Shown: positions 42,031-51,667, counted from the stretch's first letter. The stretch: 64,000 nucleotides of DNA from Gaiellaceae bacterium (GCA_026002995.1 BPGK01000001.1:1240001-1304000); one strand, 5' to 3'. Program-made: numbers and translations. The notes: generated by a model from the letters alone, not told the origin.

Positions 42031-43767
42031 CTACGGCGCGTAGCGGTTGCGGAACCGCTTCGACTCGGGGTAGGGAAAGAAGTCGGCGATCTCGCCCGCT
42101 GCGACCCGCTCCTGGCACTCGCGCCAGAACTCCGCCCGCAGGAGGTCGGCGTGGTGGCGGAGGAACGCCTCCCGCACGTCCTCCCGTCCGAGCAGGAAGC
42201 GTGCGAACTCCTCCGGGAACACGTCGCGGGGCCCGATCGGGTACCAGGGCTCGTCCGCGAGCTCGGCCTCCGGTGTCGGCGGGGGCGGGATCTCGCGGAA
42301 GACGCAGTCGGTCAGGTACTCGACCTCGTCGTAGTCGTAGAAGACGACCCGCCCGTAGCGCGTCAGCCCGAAGTTCCGCCACAAGAGATCGCCGGGGAAG
42401 ATGTTCGCGATCGCGAGCTCGCGCAGCGCGTTCCCGTACTCGAGGACGACGCGCTCGAGCTCCGCTCCGGTGACCGTGGGCAGGTAGAGATCGAGCGGCA
42501 CGAGGCGGCGTTCGATGTAGCAGTGGTGGAGGACGAGGCTTGAACCGTCGATCTCGACCGCCGACGGCGCGAGCTCGAGGAGCTCCTCGAGGAGGTCGGG
42601 CGAGAAGCGCGCGAGGGGGAGCGCGAGCTCCGTGAACTCGAGCGCGTCCGCCATGCGCCCGACGCGATCCGTCTCCTTCACGAGCTGGAACTTGCGCTTC
42701 ACCGTCTCCCGGTCGACGGTCTTCGTCGGCCCGAAGACGTCCTTGATCACCTTGAACACGTACGGGTAGGAGGCGAGGTTGAAGACGTGCATGACGAGGC
42801 CCGGGGTGCCCGGGGCGACGACGAAGGGGTCGCGCGAGTGGTAGAGGTGCTGGCGCAGGTCGCGGGCGAAGAGCGTCTTTCCCTGCTTGCCGAGGCCCAC
42901 GGCCGTGTACAGCTCCGACCTCGGCTTCGTCGGCATGAGCTCCTGGAGGAACTCGACCGTGCCCGAAGGGACGTCGAGGTCGGCGAGGAAGTAGGCGCGC
43001 GAGAGGGAGAAGACGATCGAGAGCTCCTCCGGGTCGCAGATCACCGTGTCGAGGACGAGGCGCCCGTCGTCGTCGTGCAGAACCGGGATGACGAACGCCG
43101 TCTCCTCGTGGCCGTTCACGAGCCGGCCGATCACGAACGCGGCCTTGTTGCGGTAGAAGGCCGAGCTCAGGACCTGGACTTGGAAGTTCGGCTGGCGCTC
43201 CGGCCAGCGCCCGCCGAGGTGCTCGAGGAGCGCGCGGAGCACGAAGTCGACGTCGCGCTCGAGGTCGGCGAAGGGGCGCCGCCAGCCCATGCTGCGGAGC
43301 ACCTCCACGAAGGTCGCGTGGAGCTCTCCCTCCTCGGGGTAGTAGCTTCGGTAGACGGGTGGCTCGGCCTCGATGTACTCGGTCGAGATCGCGGCGCGGA
43401 CGAAGATGAAGTCGTTGTGCCGGTAGGTGCGGCCGAGGATGCGGGTGACGACGGAGTTGAAGAACGTCTCCGCGAGCTCGGGCCGCTTGTGGTCGACGAG
43501 GAGCCCGATGTACACGAGCTTCGCCTGCTGCCAGGTCTCGTCGTCGAGCCGGTCGGCGCCGAGCTCCTCCCGCAGCCGGGTCACGCACTCGCGCACGCGC
43601 TGGTCGTAGAAGCCGATGCGCTCGCGCACGACGTGCTGCACGCCGACCCAGTCGGCCTCCTCGAAGAGCTCCTTCGCGCGGGCGCTCGCCTCGCGGAAGA
43701 GCCGATAGTGCCGGTCGAACCCCTCGACGATGACTCGGGCGATCTGCGCTGCGACGTCGCTCGTCAT
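42031..43767 (-). CDS. aceK: Isocitrate dehydrogenase kinase/phosphatase
   Basis: AceK switches isocitrate dehydrogenase off (kinase) and on (phosphatase) to steer isocitrate to the glyoxylate bypass. The 578-residue sequence is unmistakable: YRHNDFIFVRAAISTEY, PGLVMHVFNLASYPYVFKVIKDVFGPTK with the ATP-site Lys, DRVGRMADALEF, and ANIFPGDLLWRNFGLTRYGRVVFYDYDE with the catalytic Asp. Its natural target, Icd with the phospho-Ser, is the divergent neighbour. AceK is best known from Proteobacteria; no aceA/aceB lies in the window. TACGCT ends 8 nt before the ATG, so it may be leaderless. Confidence 0.96.
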   Translation of the reverse strand: MTSDVAAQIARVIVEGFDRHYRLFREASARAKELFEEADWVGVQHVVRERIGFYDQRVRECVTRLREELGADRLDDETWQQAKLVYIGLLVDHKRPELAETFFNSVVTRILGRTYRHNDFIFVRAAISTEYIEAEPPVYRSYYPEEGELHATFVEVLRSMGWRRPFADLERDVDFVLRALLEHLGGRWPERQPNFQVQVLSSAFYRNKAAFVIGRLVNGHEETAFVIPVLHDDDGRLVLDTVICDPEELSIVFSLSRAYFLADLDVPSGTVEFLQELMPTKPRSELYTAVGLGKQGKTLFARDLRQHLYHSRDPFVVAPGTPGLVMHVFNLASYPYVFKVIKDVFGPTKTVDRETVKRKFQLVKETDRVGRMADALEFTELALPLARFSPDLLEELLELAPSAVEIDGSSLVLHHCYIERRLVPLDLYLPTVTGAELERVVLEYGNALRELAIANIFPGDLLWRNFGLTRYGRVVFYDYDEVEYLTDCVFREIPPPPTPEAELADEPWYPIGPRDVFPEEFARFLLGREDVREAFLRHHADLLRAEFWRECQERVAAGEIADFFPYPESKRFRNRYAP

Positions 43768-43775
43768 ACGGCGCG

Positions 43776-43800
43776 AGCGTAGAGGACGAGCGACTAGCCT
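43776..43800. promoter_or_regulatory. Divergent -10 boxes for aceK (TACGCT) and icd (TAGCCT)
   Basis: Minus strand TACGCT at 43781-43776 ends 8 nt before the aceK ATG; plus strand TAGCCT at 43795-43800 ends 9 nt before the icd ATG. The 42-bp space must carry both promoters, so the target enzyme and its kinase can be controlled together. Confidence 0.45.
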
Positions 43801-43809
43801 ACGCGCGAC

Positions 43810-45054
43810 ATGAGCGAGTCGTTCATCCGCGTCCCCGAGGGAGGCGCGAAGGTCGTCCCCGGCGAGCCGACGCCCGACAACCCGATCATTCCTTTCATCG
43901 AGGGTGACGGGATCGGGGTCGACATCACCCCGGTCATGCGCGAGGTCGTGGACGCGGCCGTGGCGCGGTCGTACGAAGGCCGGCGGCAGATCCACTGGCT
44001 GGAGATCTACGCGGGTGAGAAGGCGACACGGCTGTACGGGCCCGACGTCTGGCTCCCCCAGGAGACGCTCGCCGCCGTGCGCGAGTACGCGGTCGCGATC
44101 AAGGGCCCGCTGACGACTCCGGTCGGTGGCGGCATCCGCTCGCTCAACGTCACCCTCCGCCAGGAGCTCGACCTCTACGTCTGCCTGCGACCCGTGCGCT
44201 GGCTCCGGGGAGTGCCGAGCCCGCTCAAGGACCCCTCGCAGACGGACATGGTCATCTTCCGCGAGAACACCGAGGACATCTACGCAGGAATCGAGTGGGA
44301 GGCTGAGTCGGAGGGAGCGCGCAAGGTGATCTCCTTCCTGGAGAACGAGATGGGGGTCCGGAAGATCCGTTTCCCCGAGACGTCCGGGGTCGGCGTCAAG
44401 CCCGTGTCTCGTGAGGGTACGGAGCGGCTCGTGCGCAAGGCGCTCGAGTACGCGATCGACAACGAGCGCCGCTCGGTGACGCTCGTGCACAAGGGAAACA
44501 TCATGAAGTTCACGGAGGGCGCGTTCCGCGACTGGGGGTACGCGCTCGCCCGCGCCGAGTTCGGCGCCGAGCCGCTCGACGGCGGGCCGTGGCTCACGTT
44601 GGCGAGCCCGCGGACTGGGGAGCCGATCGTCGTGAAGGACGTGATCGCCGACGCCTTTCTCCAGCAGATCCTCCTCCGGCCGGCCGAGTACGACGTGATC
44701 GCGACGACGAATCTGAACGGCGACTACATCTCGGACGCCCTCGCGGCGCAGGTCGGTGGGATCGGGATCGCGCCGGGGGCGAACCTCTCGGACGAGGTGG
44801 CCATCTTCGAGGCGACGCACGGAACAGCCCCCAAGTATGCGGGGCAGGACAAGGTGAACCCCGGCTCGCTCATCCTTTCCGCGGAGATGATGCTGCGCCA
44901 CCTCGGCTGGCGAGAGGCAGCCGACCTCATCGTCGCCGCGATGGAGGCGGCGATCTCGGACAAGATCGTCACCTACGACTTCGCGCGCCTCATGGACGGC
45001 GCGACCGAGGTCTCCTGCTCGGGGTTCGGCCGGGCAGTGATCGAGCGCATGTAG
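43810..45054 (+). CDS. icd: NADP-dependent isocitrate dehydrogenase, E. coli type
   Basis: Oxidises isocitrate to 2-oxoglutarate. The 414-residue dimeric type matches E. coli Icd: [79 protein letters not shown], and [18 protein letters not shown]. Ser111 in GGGIRSLNV corresponds to the Ser that AceK phosphorylates in E. coli. Most actinobacteria use an unrelated monomeric Idh, so this dimeric Icd and its adjacent AceK look like a matched pair. Confidence 0.96.
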   Translation: MSESFIRVPEGGAKVVPGEPTPDNPIIPFIEGDGIGVDITPVMREVVDAAVARSYEGRRQIHWLEIYAGEKATRLYGPDVWLPQETLAAVREYAVAIKGPLTTPVGGGIRSLNVTLRQELDLYVCLRPVRWLRGVPSPLKDPSQTDMVIFRENTEDIYAGIEWEAESEGARKVISFLENEMGVRKIRFPETSGVGVKPVSREGTERLVRKALEYAIDNERRSVTLVHKGNIMKFTEGAFRDWGYALARAEFGAEPLDGGPWLTLASPRTGEPIVVKDVIADAFLQQILLRPAEYDVIATTNLNGDYISDALAAQVGGIGIAPGANLSDEVAIFEATHGTAPKYAGQDKVNPGSLILSAEMMLRHLGWREAADLIVAAMEAAISDKIVTYDFARLMDGATEVSCSGFGRAVIERM

Positions 45055-45100
45055 CTTCGCCGCGCGACCGCCCGACCGGGTCGCGGGCGCATGACCGCGC

Positions 45101-45330
45101 GCAACGGGGGGTCAGGTCCGCGCCGTTGCACTCGAGCTCGACGTCCATCTCGAGCGCGACAGGGCCGCAACAAGGGGTCAGGTCCGCCCCGTTGCACGGG
45201 AGCGGGTGCGTCATCGATCGAGCGTCCGCCCTGGAGCCGTGTGGCTGCGCAACGATGCAGACCTGACCCCTCGTTGCGCAATCTCCCTCTCGTCGGTTGC
45301 GCAACGCTAGAGACCTGACCCCGGTGTTGC
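45101..45330 (+). repeat. Cluster of four REP units between icd and the P-II gene
   Basis: Two forward units (45101-45129, 45167-45195) face two inverted ones (45249-45277, 45301-45330). Each has GCAAC and GTTGC ends around a GGGGTCAGGTC core. The stretch 45055-45377 holds no convincing gene. Four units this close to a transposase 2 kb away suggest recent local spread. Confidence 0.85.
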
Positions 45331-45377
45331 GTTGGCCGCGCACACTGGAGACCCGACCTCTGCGAGAACGAGGCTGC

Positions 45378-45407
45378 TTGCGCTCCGACCGAGCGCTCGG
45401 CTATCGT
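45378..45407 (+). promoter_or_regulatory. P-II/amtB promoter (TTGCGC, 18 bp, TATCGT)
   Basis: -35 TTGCGC 45378-45383 and -10 TATCGT 45402-45407. The same two hexamers, with a 17-bp spacer, form the gltB leader promoter at 57.6 kb; both are nitrogen-assimilation genes. Confidence 0.6.
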
Positions 45408-45415
45408 GCCGATCT

Positions 45416-45483
45416 CACGCCGCCGCTGCAGGTGGCGTGGGAAGGCAGTGACGCCTCGGGGCTCGTGGCCCTGGGGCTTTTTT
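45416..45483 (+). terminator. Attenuator-like leader with intrinsic terminator before the P-II gene
   Basis: Stem 1: CACGCCGCC (45416-45424) with GGTGGCGTG (45431-45439). Terminator: GCCTCGGGG (45453-45461) with CCCTGGGGC (45469-45477), then TTTTTT (45478-45483), only 29 nt before the GTG start. GGCGT (45434-45438) can instead pair with ACGCC (45451-45455), breaking both stems. No short leader ORF is evident, so the signal may be a protein, an ion or a small molecule such as glutamine. Confidence 0.6.
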
Positions 45484-45512
45484 GTTGGTCCGACGAAGGG
45501 AGGTCGAGGACG

Positions 45513-45863
45513 GTGATCAAGGTCGAGGCGGTCGTCCTCCGCGAGCGCGTCGAGACAGTCATCGACGCGGTCGAAGAGGAGACCGGACACGTCGGCGTGA
45601 CGGTCGTAGAGGCGATCGGCCACGGGCGCCAGCGGGGCATCACGCACGAGTACCGGGGCCGCGTGTTCGAGTCGCGCTTCCTCCCGAAGGCGCTTCTCGC
45701 CTTCCTCGTCCGCGACGAGATAGCGGACGACGTGGTGGAGACGATCGTGGACGCGGCGCGGAGCGGGAACCCGTCGGGCGACGGGATCGTCTGGACGGTT
45801 CCGGTGGGGCGGGTGCTGCACAACCGAACCGGTCGCACGCTCGAGGAGGTGGAGGTCGCATGA
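45513..45863 (+). CDS. P-II family nitrogen regulatory protein
   Basis: A trimeric signalling protein that binds ATP/ADP and 2-oxoglutarate and gates AmtB. The 116-residue protein has the T-loop region GHGRQRGITHEYRGRVFESRFLPKA (described by its ends: GHGRQ at 36-40, FLPKA at 56-60) and the B-loop TGHVGVTV. Tyr47 matches Tyr46 of E. coli GlnB, but the residue modified by uridylylation or adenylylation (Tyr51) is Phe52 here, so this copy is probably not covalently switched. GTG 45513 is chosen because it starts the family sequence; the frame upstream is repeat DNA. The stop overlaps amtB. Confidence 0.9.
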   Translation: MIKVEAVVLRERVETVIDAVEEETGHVGVTVVEAIGHGRQRGITHEYRGRVFESRFLPKALLAFLVRDEIADDVVETIVDAARSGNPSGDGIVWTVPVGRVLHNRTGRTLEEVEVA

Positions 45864-47266
45864 CGACGAGGGAGCTCACTGTGGCCGCGAGCACGATCTG
45901 GGTCGTCCTCGCGGCGATTCTCGTCATGTTCATGCAGGCTGGCTTTTCCTTCCTCGAGGCGGGGCTGACGCGGATGAAGAACGTCGGTCACGTCGCGGCC
46001 AAGAACGTCCTCACGTTCGCCATCGCCTCGGTCGTCTTCTTCTGCGTCGGCTTCGGCATCGCCTTCGGCGACGGCGGGAACGGCGTCGTCGGTGGGTCGG
46101 GTTTCTTCCCCTCGGTCGACGACCTGCTCGCGGTCGGGGAGGCGCCGTTCTCGTGGTTCGCGACCGTGCCCGCAGGCGCTGCGTACTTCTTCCAGGCCGT
46201 GTTCTGCGGTGTCTCCCTCGCGATCGTGTGGGGCGCGATGGCGGAGCGCACGAAGCTCTGGGTCTACTTCGCCTTCAGCGTCGCGTACGTCCTCGTGTAC
46301 TCGGTCGTCGCCCACTGGATCTGGGGAGCGAACGGTTGGCTCGCCGGCCTCGGCATGCAGGACTTCGCCGGCTCGACGGTCGTCCACTACCAAGGGGCGC
46401 TCGCAGGTCTCGCGGGTGCGCTCCTGCTCGGCCCGCGGATCGGCAAGTTCGACGCGGACGGACGTCCCAATGCGATCCCCGGCCACAACATGGCCTTCGT
46501 CACGCTCGGCGTCATCATCCTCTGGTTCGGGTGGTTCGGCTTCAACCCGGGGTCGACGCTCGGAGTCGACGCGCCGGAGGTCGGCTTCTTCGCCTACGTG
46601 GCGGTGACGACGAACATCGCCGCAGCCGCCGGTGTGCTCGGTGCCGTGCTCGTCGCGTGGCTCGTGATCGGCAAGCCCGACCTGTCGATGATGCTCAACG
46701 GCGCCGTCGGAGCGCTCGTGGCGATCACCGCGGCGTGCGCATTCGTCGCTCCCTGGGCGGCGGTGGTCGTCGGCTTCGTGGCGGGAGCGATCGTCGTGCT
46801 CGGCATCCTCCTTGTCGAGCGGATGGGGATCGACGACCCCATCGGCGCGCTCGCGGCGCACGGGCTCTCCGGTGTCTGGGGCACCCTCTCGCTCGGCTTC
46901 CTCGCTGCGCCGAGCCTCGTCGAGAAGCTCGGGGTGGGGGAGCCTGGTCTCCTGTACGGCGGTGGGCTCCGTCAGCTCGGCGTGCAGGCGCTCGGGCTCG
47001 TCGCGGTGGGTGTGTTCACCTTCGCCGCGTCGTTCCTCGTCCTTGCCGCGTTGAAGACGACGCTCGGGATTCGGGTGGAGCCGGAGGTCGAGACGGCGGG
47101 CCTCGACGTCTCCGAGCATGGAATGTGGGGCTACCCCGAGCTCTACATCCCCGTGCCCGGAGGCTACGGGACCGAGGCGCACGGCCACCTCGGCCTTGCC
47201 CATGGGGCGCGCCCCGCGGGCGCCGCGGTCCGCGCTGCGGTGCCCGTACCGGATTCCCTGCAGTAA
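45860..47266 (+). CDS. amtB: Ammonium transporter
   Basis: An Amt/Rh channel, 468 residues and about 11 membrane segments. Key parts are MQAGFSFLEAGLTRMKN near the N-terminus, FFQAVFCGVSLAIVWGAMAERTKLW, the first pore His in TVVHYQGALAG, WFGWFGFNPGS, and the twin His in AAHGLSGVWGTLSLGFLA. The cytosolic tail after the last helix is long (about 60 residues). It overlaps the P-II gene by 4 nt, the usual glnK-amtB pair in reverse-free order. The TAA stop lies directly against the REP cluster at 47268. Confidence 0.95.
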   Translation: MTTRELTVAASTIWVVLAAILVMFMQAGFSFLEAGLTRMKNVGHVAAKNVLTFAIASVVFFCVGFGIAFGDGGNGVVGGSGFFPSVDDLLAVGEAPFSWFATVPAGAAYFFQAVFCGVSLAIVWGAMAERTKLWVYFAFSVAYVLVYSVVAHWIWGANGWLAGLGMQDFAGSTVVHYQGALAGLAGALLLGPRIGKFDADGRPNAIPGHNMAFVTLGVIILWFGWFGFNPGSTLGVDAPEVGFFAYVAVTTNIAAAAGVLGAVLVAWLVIGKPDLSMMLNGAVGALVAITAACAFVAPWAAVVVGFVAGAIVVLGILLVERMGIDDPIGALAAHGLSGVWGTLSLGFLAAPSLVEKLGVGEPGLLYGGGLRQLGVQALGLVAVGVFTFAASFLVLAALKTTLGIRVEPEVETAGLDVSEHGMWGYPELYIPVPGGYGTEAHGHLGLAHGARPAGAAVRAAVPVPDSLQ

Positions 47267-47267
47267 C

Positions 47268-47419
47268 GCAACGGGGGGTCAGGTCCGTGTTGTTGCACGC
47301 GAGGGAATGTGCGCCCAGGAGGGAGCGCGCGACCCCGGAGCACTCGCGGGCGCTCGTGCAACGCTGCGGACCTGACCCCGGCGTTGCGCGCAACGCAGGG
47401 GTCGGGTCCGCGCCGTTGC
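47268..47419 (+). repeat. REP cluster upstream of the transposase gene
   Basis: Forward unit 47268-47296, inverted unit 47358-47386, forward unit 47390-47419 (core GGGGTCGGGTCC, one change). They separate amtB from the transposase and flank it on the 5' side. Confidence 0.85.
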
Positions 47420-47502
47420 ATCTGTGGTTGCATCTGTGTCGATTGCGTCACAACCGTGCGCGACGCGCTCGTCCGGCGCTTCGGCGGGGGTAGCCTCGTC
47501 GC

Positions 47503-48357
47503 ATCGCGCGACCGCCTCGTTTTGAGATCGCCGGTGGGATCTACCACCTGATCGCGCGCGGGAACGATCGACGACGCATCTACCTCGACGACACGGATCG
47601 CTGGCGGTTCCTCGAGCTGCTCCGCGAAGTCAAGGATCGCTACCGCTGGCGAGTCCTCGCCTACTGTCTCATGGGGAACCACTACCACCTGCTCGCGCAG
47701 ACCCTCGATGGTCAGCTCTCCAGGGGGATGCGACAGCTGAACGGCGTCTACGCGCAGTGGCTCAACCGACGCCACGGTCGGGTCGGCCACGTCTTCCAAG
47801 GCCGGTACGTCGGGAGGCTCGTGCAGGCCGACGGCCACGTTCTCGCGAGCGCTCGGTACATCGTCCGGAACCCGGTGGCCGTCGGCCTCTGCGCTCGGCC
47901 CTCCGAGTGGCCGTGGTCGAGCTGTCGAGCGACGCTCGGGGTCGAGCCGGATCGTTGCTGCGACGACGTGTTCCTGCTCTCGTTCTACGGCACGACGGAG
48001 GAGGGAGCGCGCCGCTTGTACCGCGAGCACGTCGAGCATGGGGACGACCAGGCGGATGCCGGACACCCCCTCGTCGTCGGTGATGACGCCTACATCCGAG
48101 GAGTGCTCGAACGGCTCGAGCCGAGGCCCGGCGTGCCCGAGCGCTACCGACGGGCGCTGCGCCCACCGCTCCGCGACGTTCTCGGCGCCAACCCTGACGC
48201 AGCGGCGCTCGATCGCGCTCGTGACTGCGGCTACTCCCTGCGCGAGATCGCGCGTGAAGTTGGGGTGGACGCTTCGACGATCAGCCGACGGCTGCGGAGG
48301 CAGCGCGCTCTCGCCGGTATCGAGCCCGCCGGCGGCTATGCAACAACGCGGACCTGA
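47503..48357 (+). CDS. REP-associated tyrosine transposase (RAYT, Y1/HUH family), non-canonical ATC start
   Basis: A single-strand DNA transposase of the TnpA-REP kind. HUH motif GNHYHLL and the tyrosine segment NGVYAQWLNRRHGRVGHVFQGRY are intact; the C-terminus has a helix-turn-helix (YSLREIAREVGVDASTISRRLRRQ). The frame from 47503 reads (I/M)ARPPRFEIAGGIYHLIARGN, an ideal RAYT N-terminus, but the first codon is ATC and no ATG, GTG or TTG occurs until 47671, which would remove the first beta strand. ATC lies 6 nt after TAGCCT (47491-47496). Either ATC is used or the start codon has decayed. The TGA stop lies within a REP unit. Confidence 0.88.
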   Translation: MARPPRFEIAGGIYHLIARGNDRRRIYLDDTDRWRFLELLREVKDRYRWRVLAYCLMGNHYHLLAQTLDGQLSRGMRQLNGVYAQWLNRRHGRVGHVFQGRYVGRLVQADGHVLASARYIVRNPVAVGLCARPSEWPWSSCRATLGVEPDRCCDDVFLLSFYGTTEEGARRLYREHVEHGDDQADAGHPLVVGDDAYIRGVLERLEPRPGVPERYRRALRPPLRDVLGANPDAAALDRARDCGYSLREIAREVGVDASTISRRLRRQRALAGIEPAGGYATTRT

Positions 48358-48398
48358 CCCCCTCCGCGCAACGCTGTGGACCTGACCCCATCTGTTGC
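48340..48398 (+). repeat. REP units downstream of the transposase gene
   Basis: A half unit from 48340 (lacking the GTTGC arm) and a full inverted unit 48368-48398. The transposase stop codon is inside the first core (ACCTGACCCC), so gene and repeat are fused at the 3' end. Confidence 0.82.
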
Positions 48399-48406
48399 GG
48401 GACGCC

Positions 48407-48437
48407 CGCGGCCTCCTCGCTCAGCGAGGAGGCCGCG
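48407..48437 (-). terminator. Hairpin at the end of ilvD
   Basis: A perfect 13-bp stem, CGCGGCCTCCTCG (48407-48419) with CGAGGAGGCCGCG (48425-48437), and a 5-nt loop holding the ilvD stop codon. No U-run on either side, so it probably protects the mRNA end or works with Rho. Confidence 0.6.
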
Positions 48438-50124
48438 TCACCGCACCCTCCGACGCCGACGACACGAGCGCCGCGTACTTCGCGAACACGCCGTCCGTGT
48501 AGCGCGGGGGAGGGGGAGACCAGTCGCGGAGGCGAGCGGCGAGCTCGTCGTCGGAGAGCTCGACCCGGAGCTCTCGCGCCTCGACGTCCACGACGACGAT
48601 GTCGCCGTCGCGGAGCGCAGCGAGTGGGCCGCCGCGCGCCGCCTCCGGCGAGACGTGCCCGACCATGAGCCCGTGCGTCGCCCCCGAGAAGCGTCCGTCG
48701 GTGACGAGCGCGATCGCGTCGCCGAGCCCTTCGCCGACGATGGCGGCCGTGACGTGCAGCATCTCGCGCATCCCCGGGCCGCCGGCAGGCCCCTCGTAGC
48801 GGATGACGACGACGTCGCCCTTGCGTAGGGAGCGCGCCTTCACCGCCGCGAAGCACGCTTCCTCGGAGTCGAAGACGCGCGCTGGGCCTCGGTGCAGCAG
48901 CCGCTCGTGTCCCGCGAGCTTGACGACGCACCCCTCCGGTGCGAGGTTGCCGCGGAGGACGGCGAGCCCGCCGGTCGGCTTGAGCGGCGTCTCGACCGGG
49001 ACAACGACCTCCTGGCCCGGACGCTCGACGACGGCCGTCGCGACCTCGCCGAGCGTCCGCCCGTCGACCGTCCGCGCGTCCGCGTGCACGAGCCCCGCCT
49101 TCACGAGCTCGCGCGCGACGAGGGCGACGCCGCCCGCCTCGTACAGGTCGGTGGCGACGAAGCGCCCGCCGGGCTTGAGGCTCGCGACCACGGGCGTCCG
49201 GGCGGCGATGCGGTCGAAGTCCTCGAGCTCGAATGGGATGCCGAGCTCGCGCGCGATCGCGAGCAGGTGGAGCACGCCGTTCGTCGAGCCCCCGGTCGCG
49301 GCGACCGAGGCCGCCGCGTTCTCGAGCGCCTCGCGGGTGATGATCTGCGACGGGCGCGTCCCTGCGCGGACGAGCTCCATCGCCAGCCGACCCGCCTCCT
49401 CGGCGGCCTGCTCCTTCTCCGGGCGTAGTGCGGGGATGCCGTTGAGCCCCGGGGGGCTGATCCCGAGGAACTCGAGCGCGGTGGCCATCGTGTTCGCGGT
49501 GAACTGCCCGCCGCAGGCTCCGGCTCCGGGGCAGGCGACGGACTCGAGCTCGTGCAGCTCGTCCGCGCTCATCGTGCCGGCGGCGTGCGCGCCCACCGCC
49601 TCGAAGACGTCCTGGATGGTGACGTCGCGTCCGCGGAAGCGGCCGGGAGCGATCGAGCCGTTGTAGAGCACGAGCCCCGGCAGATCGAGCCGGCAGAGCG
49701 CCATCACCGCCGCGGGAATGGTCTTGTCGCAGCCGACGAGACAGACGAGGCCGTCGAAGAGGTGGCCGCGGGCGACGAGCTCGATCGAGTCCGCGATCAC
49801 CTCGCGCGAGACGAGGGAGGCCCGCATGCCCTCCGTGCCCATCGCCACGCCGTCCGACACGGAGACGGTGTTGAACTCGAGCGGCGTACCGCCCGCTGCG
49901 CGGATCCCGCGCTTCACGTGCTCCGCGAGCTCGCGTTGGTTCAGGTTGCAGGGCATGGTCTCGATCCAGGTCGTCGAGACGCCGACGAGCGGCTTCGCGA
50001 GGTCGTCGTCGGTGAGCCCGATCGCCTTCAGCATCGCCCGTGCAGGCGCGCGGTCGGGACCGTCGGTCAGCGCCGCGCTGACCCGCTTGGCTGCGTCCGA
50101 CGGCAGCGTGTACGGATTCGTCAT
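48421..50124 (-). CDS. ilvD: Dihydroxy-acid dehydratase
   Basis: An iron-sulfur dehydratase acting in both valine and isoleucine synthesis. The 567-residue protein has [22 protein letters not shown] (first cluster Cys), [13 protein letters not shown] (second), and [19 protein letters not shown] (third). The 3' half includes [17 protein letters not shown] and [21 protein letters not shown]. It starts 7 nt after the ilvC stop, so it is the last gene of the ilv operon. The leader ATG 50124 fits family length. Confidence 0.96.
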   Translation of the reverse strand: MTNPYTLPSDAAKRVSAALTDGPDRAPARAMLKAIGLTDDDLAKPLVGVSTTWIETMPCNLNQRELAEHVKRGIRAAGGTPLEFNTVSVSDGVAMGTEGMRASLVSREVIADSIELVARGHLFDGLVCLVGCDKTIPAAVMALCRLDLPGLVLYNGSIAPGRFRGRDVTIQDVFEAVGAHAAGTMSADELHELESVACPGAGACGGQFTANTMATALEFLGISPPGLNGIPALRPEKEQAAEEAGRLAMELVRAGTRPSQIITREALENAAASVAATGGSTNGVLHLLAIARELGIPFELEDFDRIAARTPVVASLKPGGRFVATDLYEAGGVALVARELVKAGLVHADARTVDGRTLGEVATAVVERPGQEVVVPVETPLKPTGGLAVLRGNLAPEGCVVKLAGHERLLHRGPARVFDSEEACFAAVKARSLRKGDVVVIRYEGPAGGPGMREMLHVTAAIVGEGLGDAIALVTDGRFSGATHGLMVGHVSPEAARGGPLAALRDGDIVVVDVEARELRVELSDDELAARLRDWSPPPPRYTDGVFAKYAALVSSASEGAVTRPPR

Positions 50125-50131
50125 CGACGAG

Positions 50132-51130
<999 letters not shown>

Positions 51131-51151
51131 CGTTCGCTCCTTCCTTGACTT

Positions 51152-51667
51152 CTAGCGGAGGATGTGTTGGGGGCGGTGGTTCGTCTTCGGCGAGGAGGCT
51201 CGTCCGAGGCCAATCCTCCCGGTTCGCACGAGCTCCTTCAACCCGTGGGGGCGGACGAGCTCCTCGAAGGAGTCGATCTCCTCCGGATGCCCGACCACCT
51301 CGAACACGATCGCGTCGGGGCCGACGTCGGCGACCTTCGCGTCGAAGGCCTGCGCGAGGGTGATGAGCTCCCCGCGGCGGGACGCGGGGGCCGCGACCTT
51401 GAGCAGCGCGAGCTCTCGCTCGACGGCCTCGTCGGGGACGAGCTCGTTCACGCGCAGGACGTTCACGAGCTTGTGCATCTGCTTCTCGATCTGGTCGAGC
51501 GGGTGCTGCTCGCAGTCGACGCGCAGGGTGATGCGCGAGACGTCGTGGCGCTCCGTGGGGCCGACGGCGAGGCTCTCGATGTTGTAGCCGCGGCGCGCGA
51601 ACATGCTCGAGATGCGCATGAGGGCGCCGGGCTTGTTCTCGACGAGCACGCTCAGCGTGTGCTTCAT
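51152..51667 (-). CDS. ilvN: Acetolactate synthase small (regulatory) subunit
   Basis: The ACT-domain subunit that activates IlvB and conveys valine inhibition. 171 residues: HTLSVLVENKPGALMRISSMFARRGYNIESLAVGPTE is the ACT domain, followed by RITLRVDCEQHPLDQIEKQMHKLVNVLRV and a C-terminal half ending EELVRPHGLKELVRTGRI. The ATG overlaps the ilvB stop (ATGA). Confidence 0.96.
   Translation of the reverse strand: MKHTLSVLVENKPGALMRISSMFARRGYNIESLAVGPTERHDVSRITLRVDCEQHPLDQIEKQMHKLVNVLRVNELVPDEAVERELALLKVAAPASRRGELITLAQAFDAKVADVGPDAIVFEVVGHPEEIDSFEELVRPHGLKELVRTGRIGLGRASSPKTNHRPQHILR

Noticed and set aside
45101-45330. Regularly spaced short repeats, possible CRISPR
   Set aside because: The units alternate in orientation, spacing varies from 24 to 53 nt, and the core is a REP flanking a RAYT gene. 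No cas genes are present.
45297-45512. N-terminal extension of the P-II protein
   Set aside because: The extension translates REP repeats and the attenuator; the family starts at IKVEAVV (GTG 45513).
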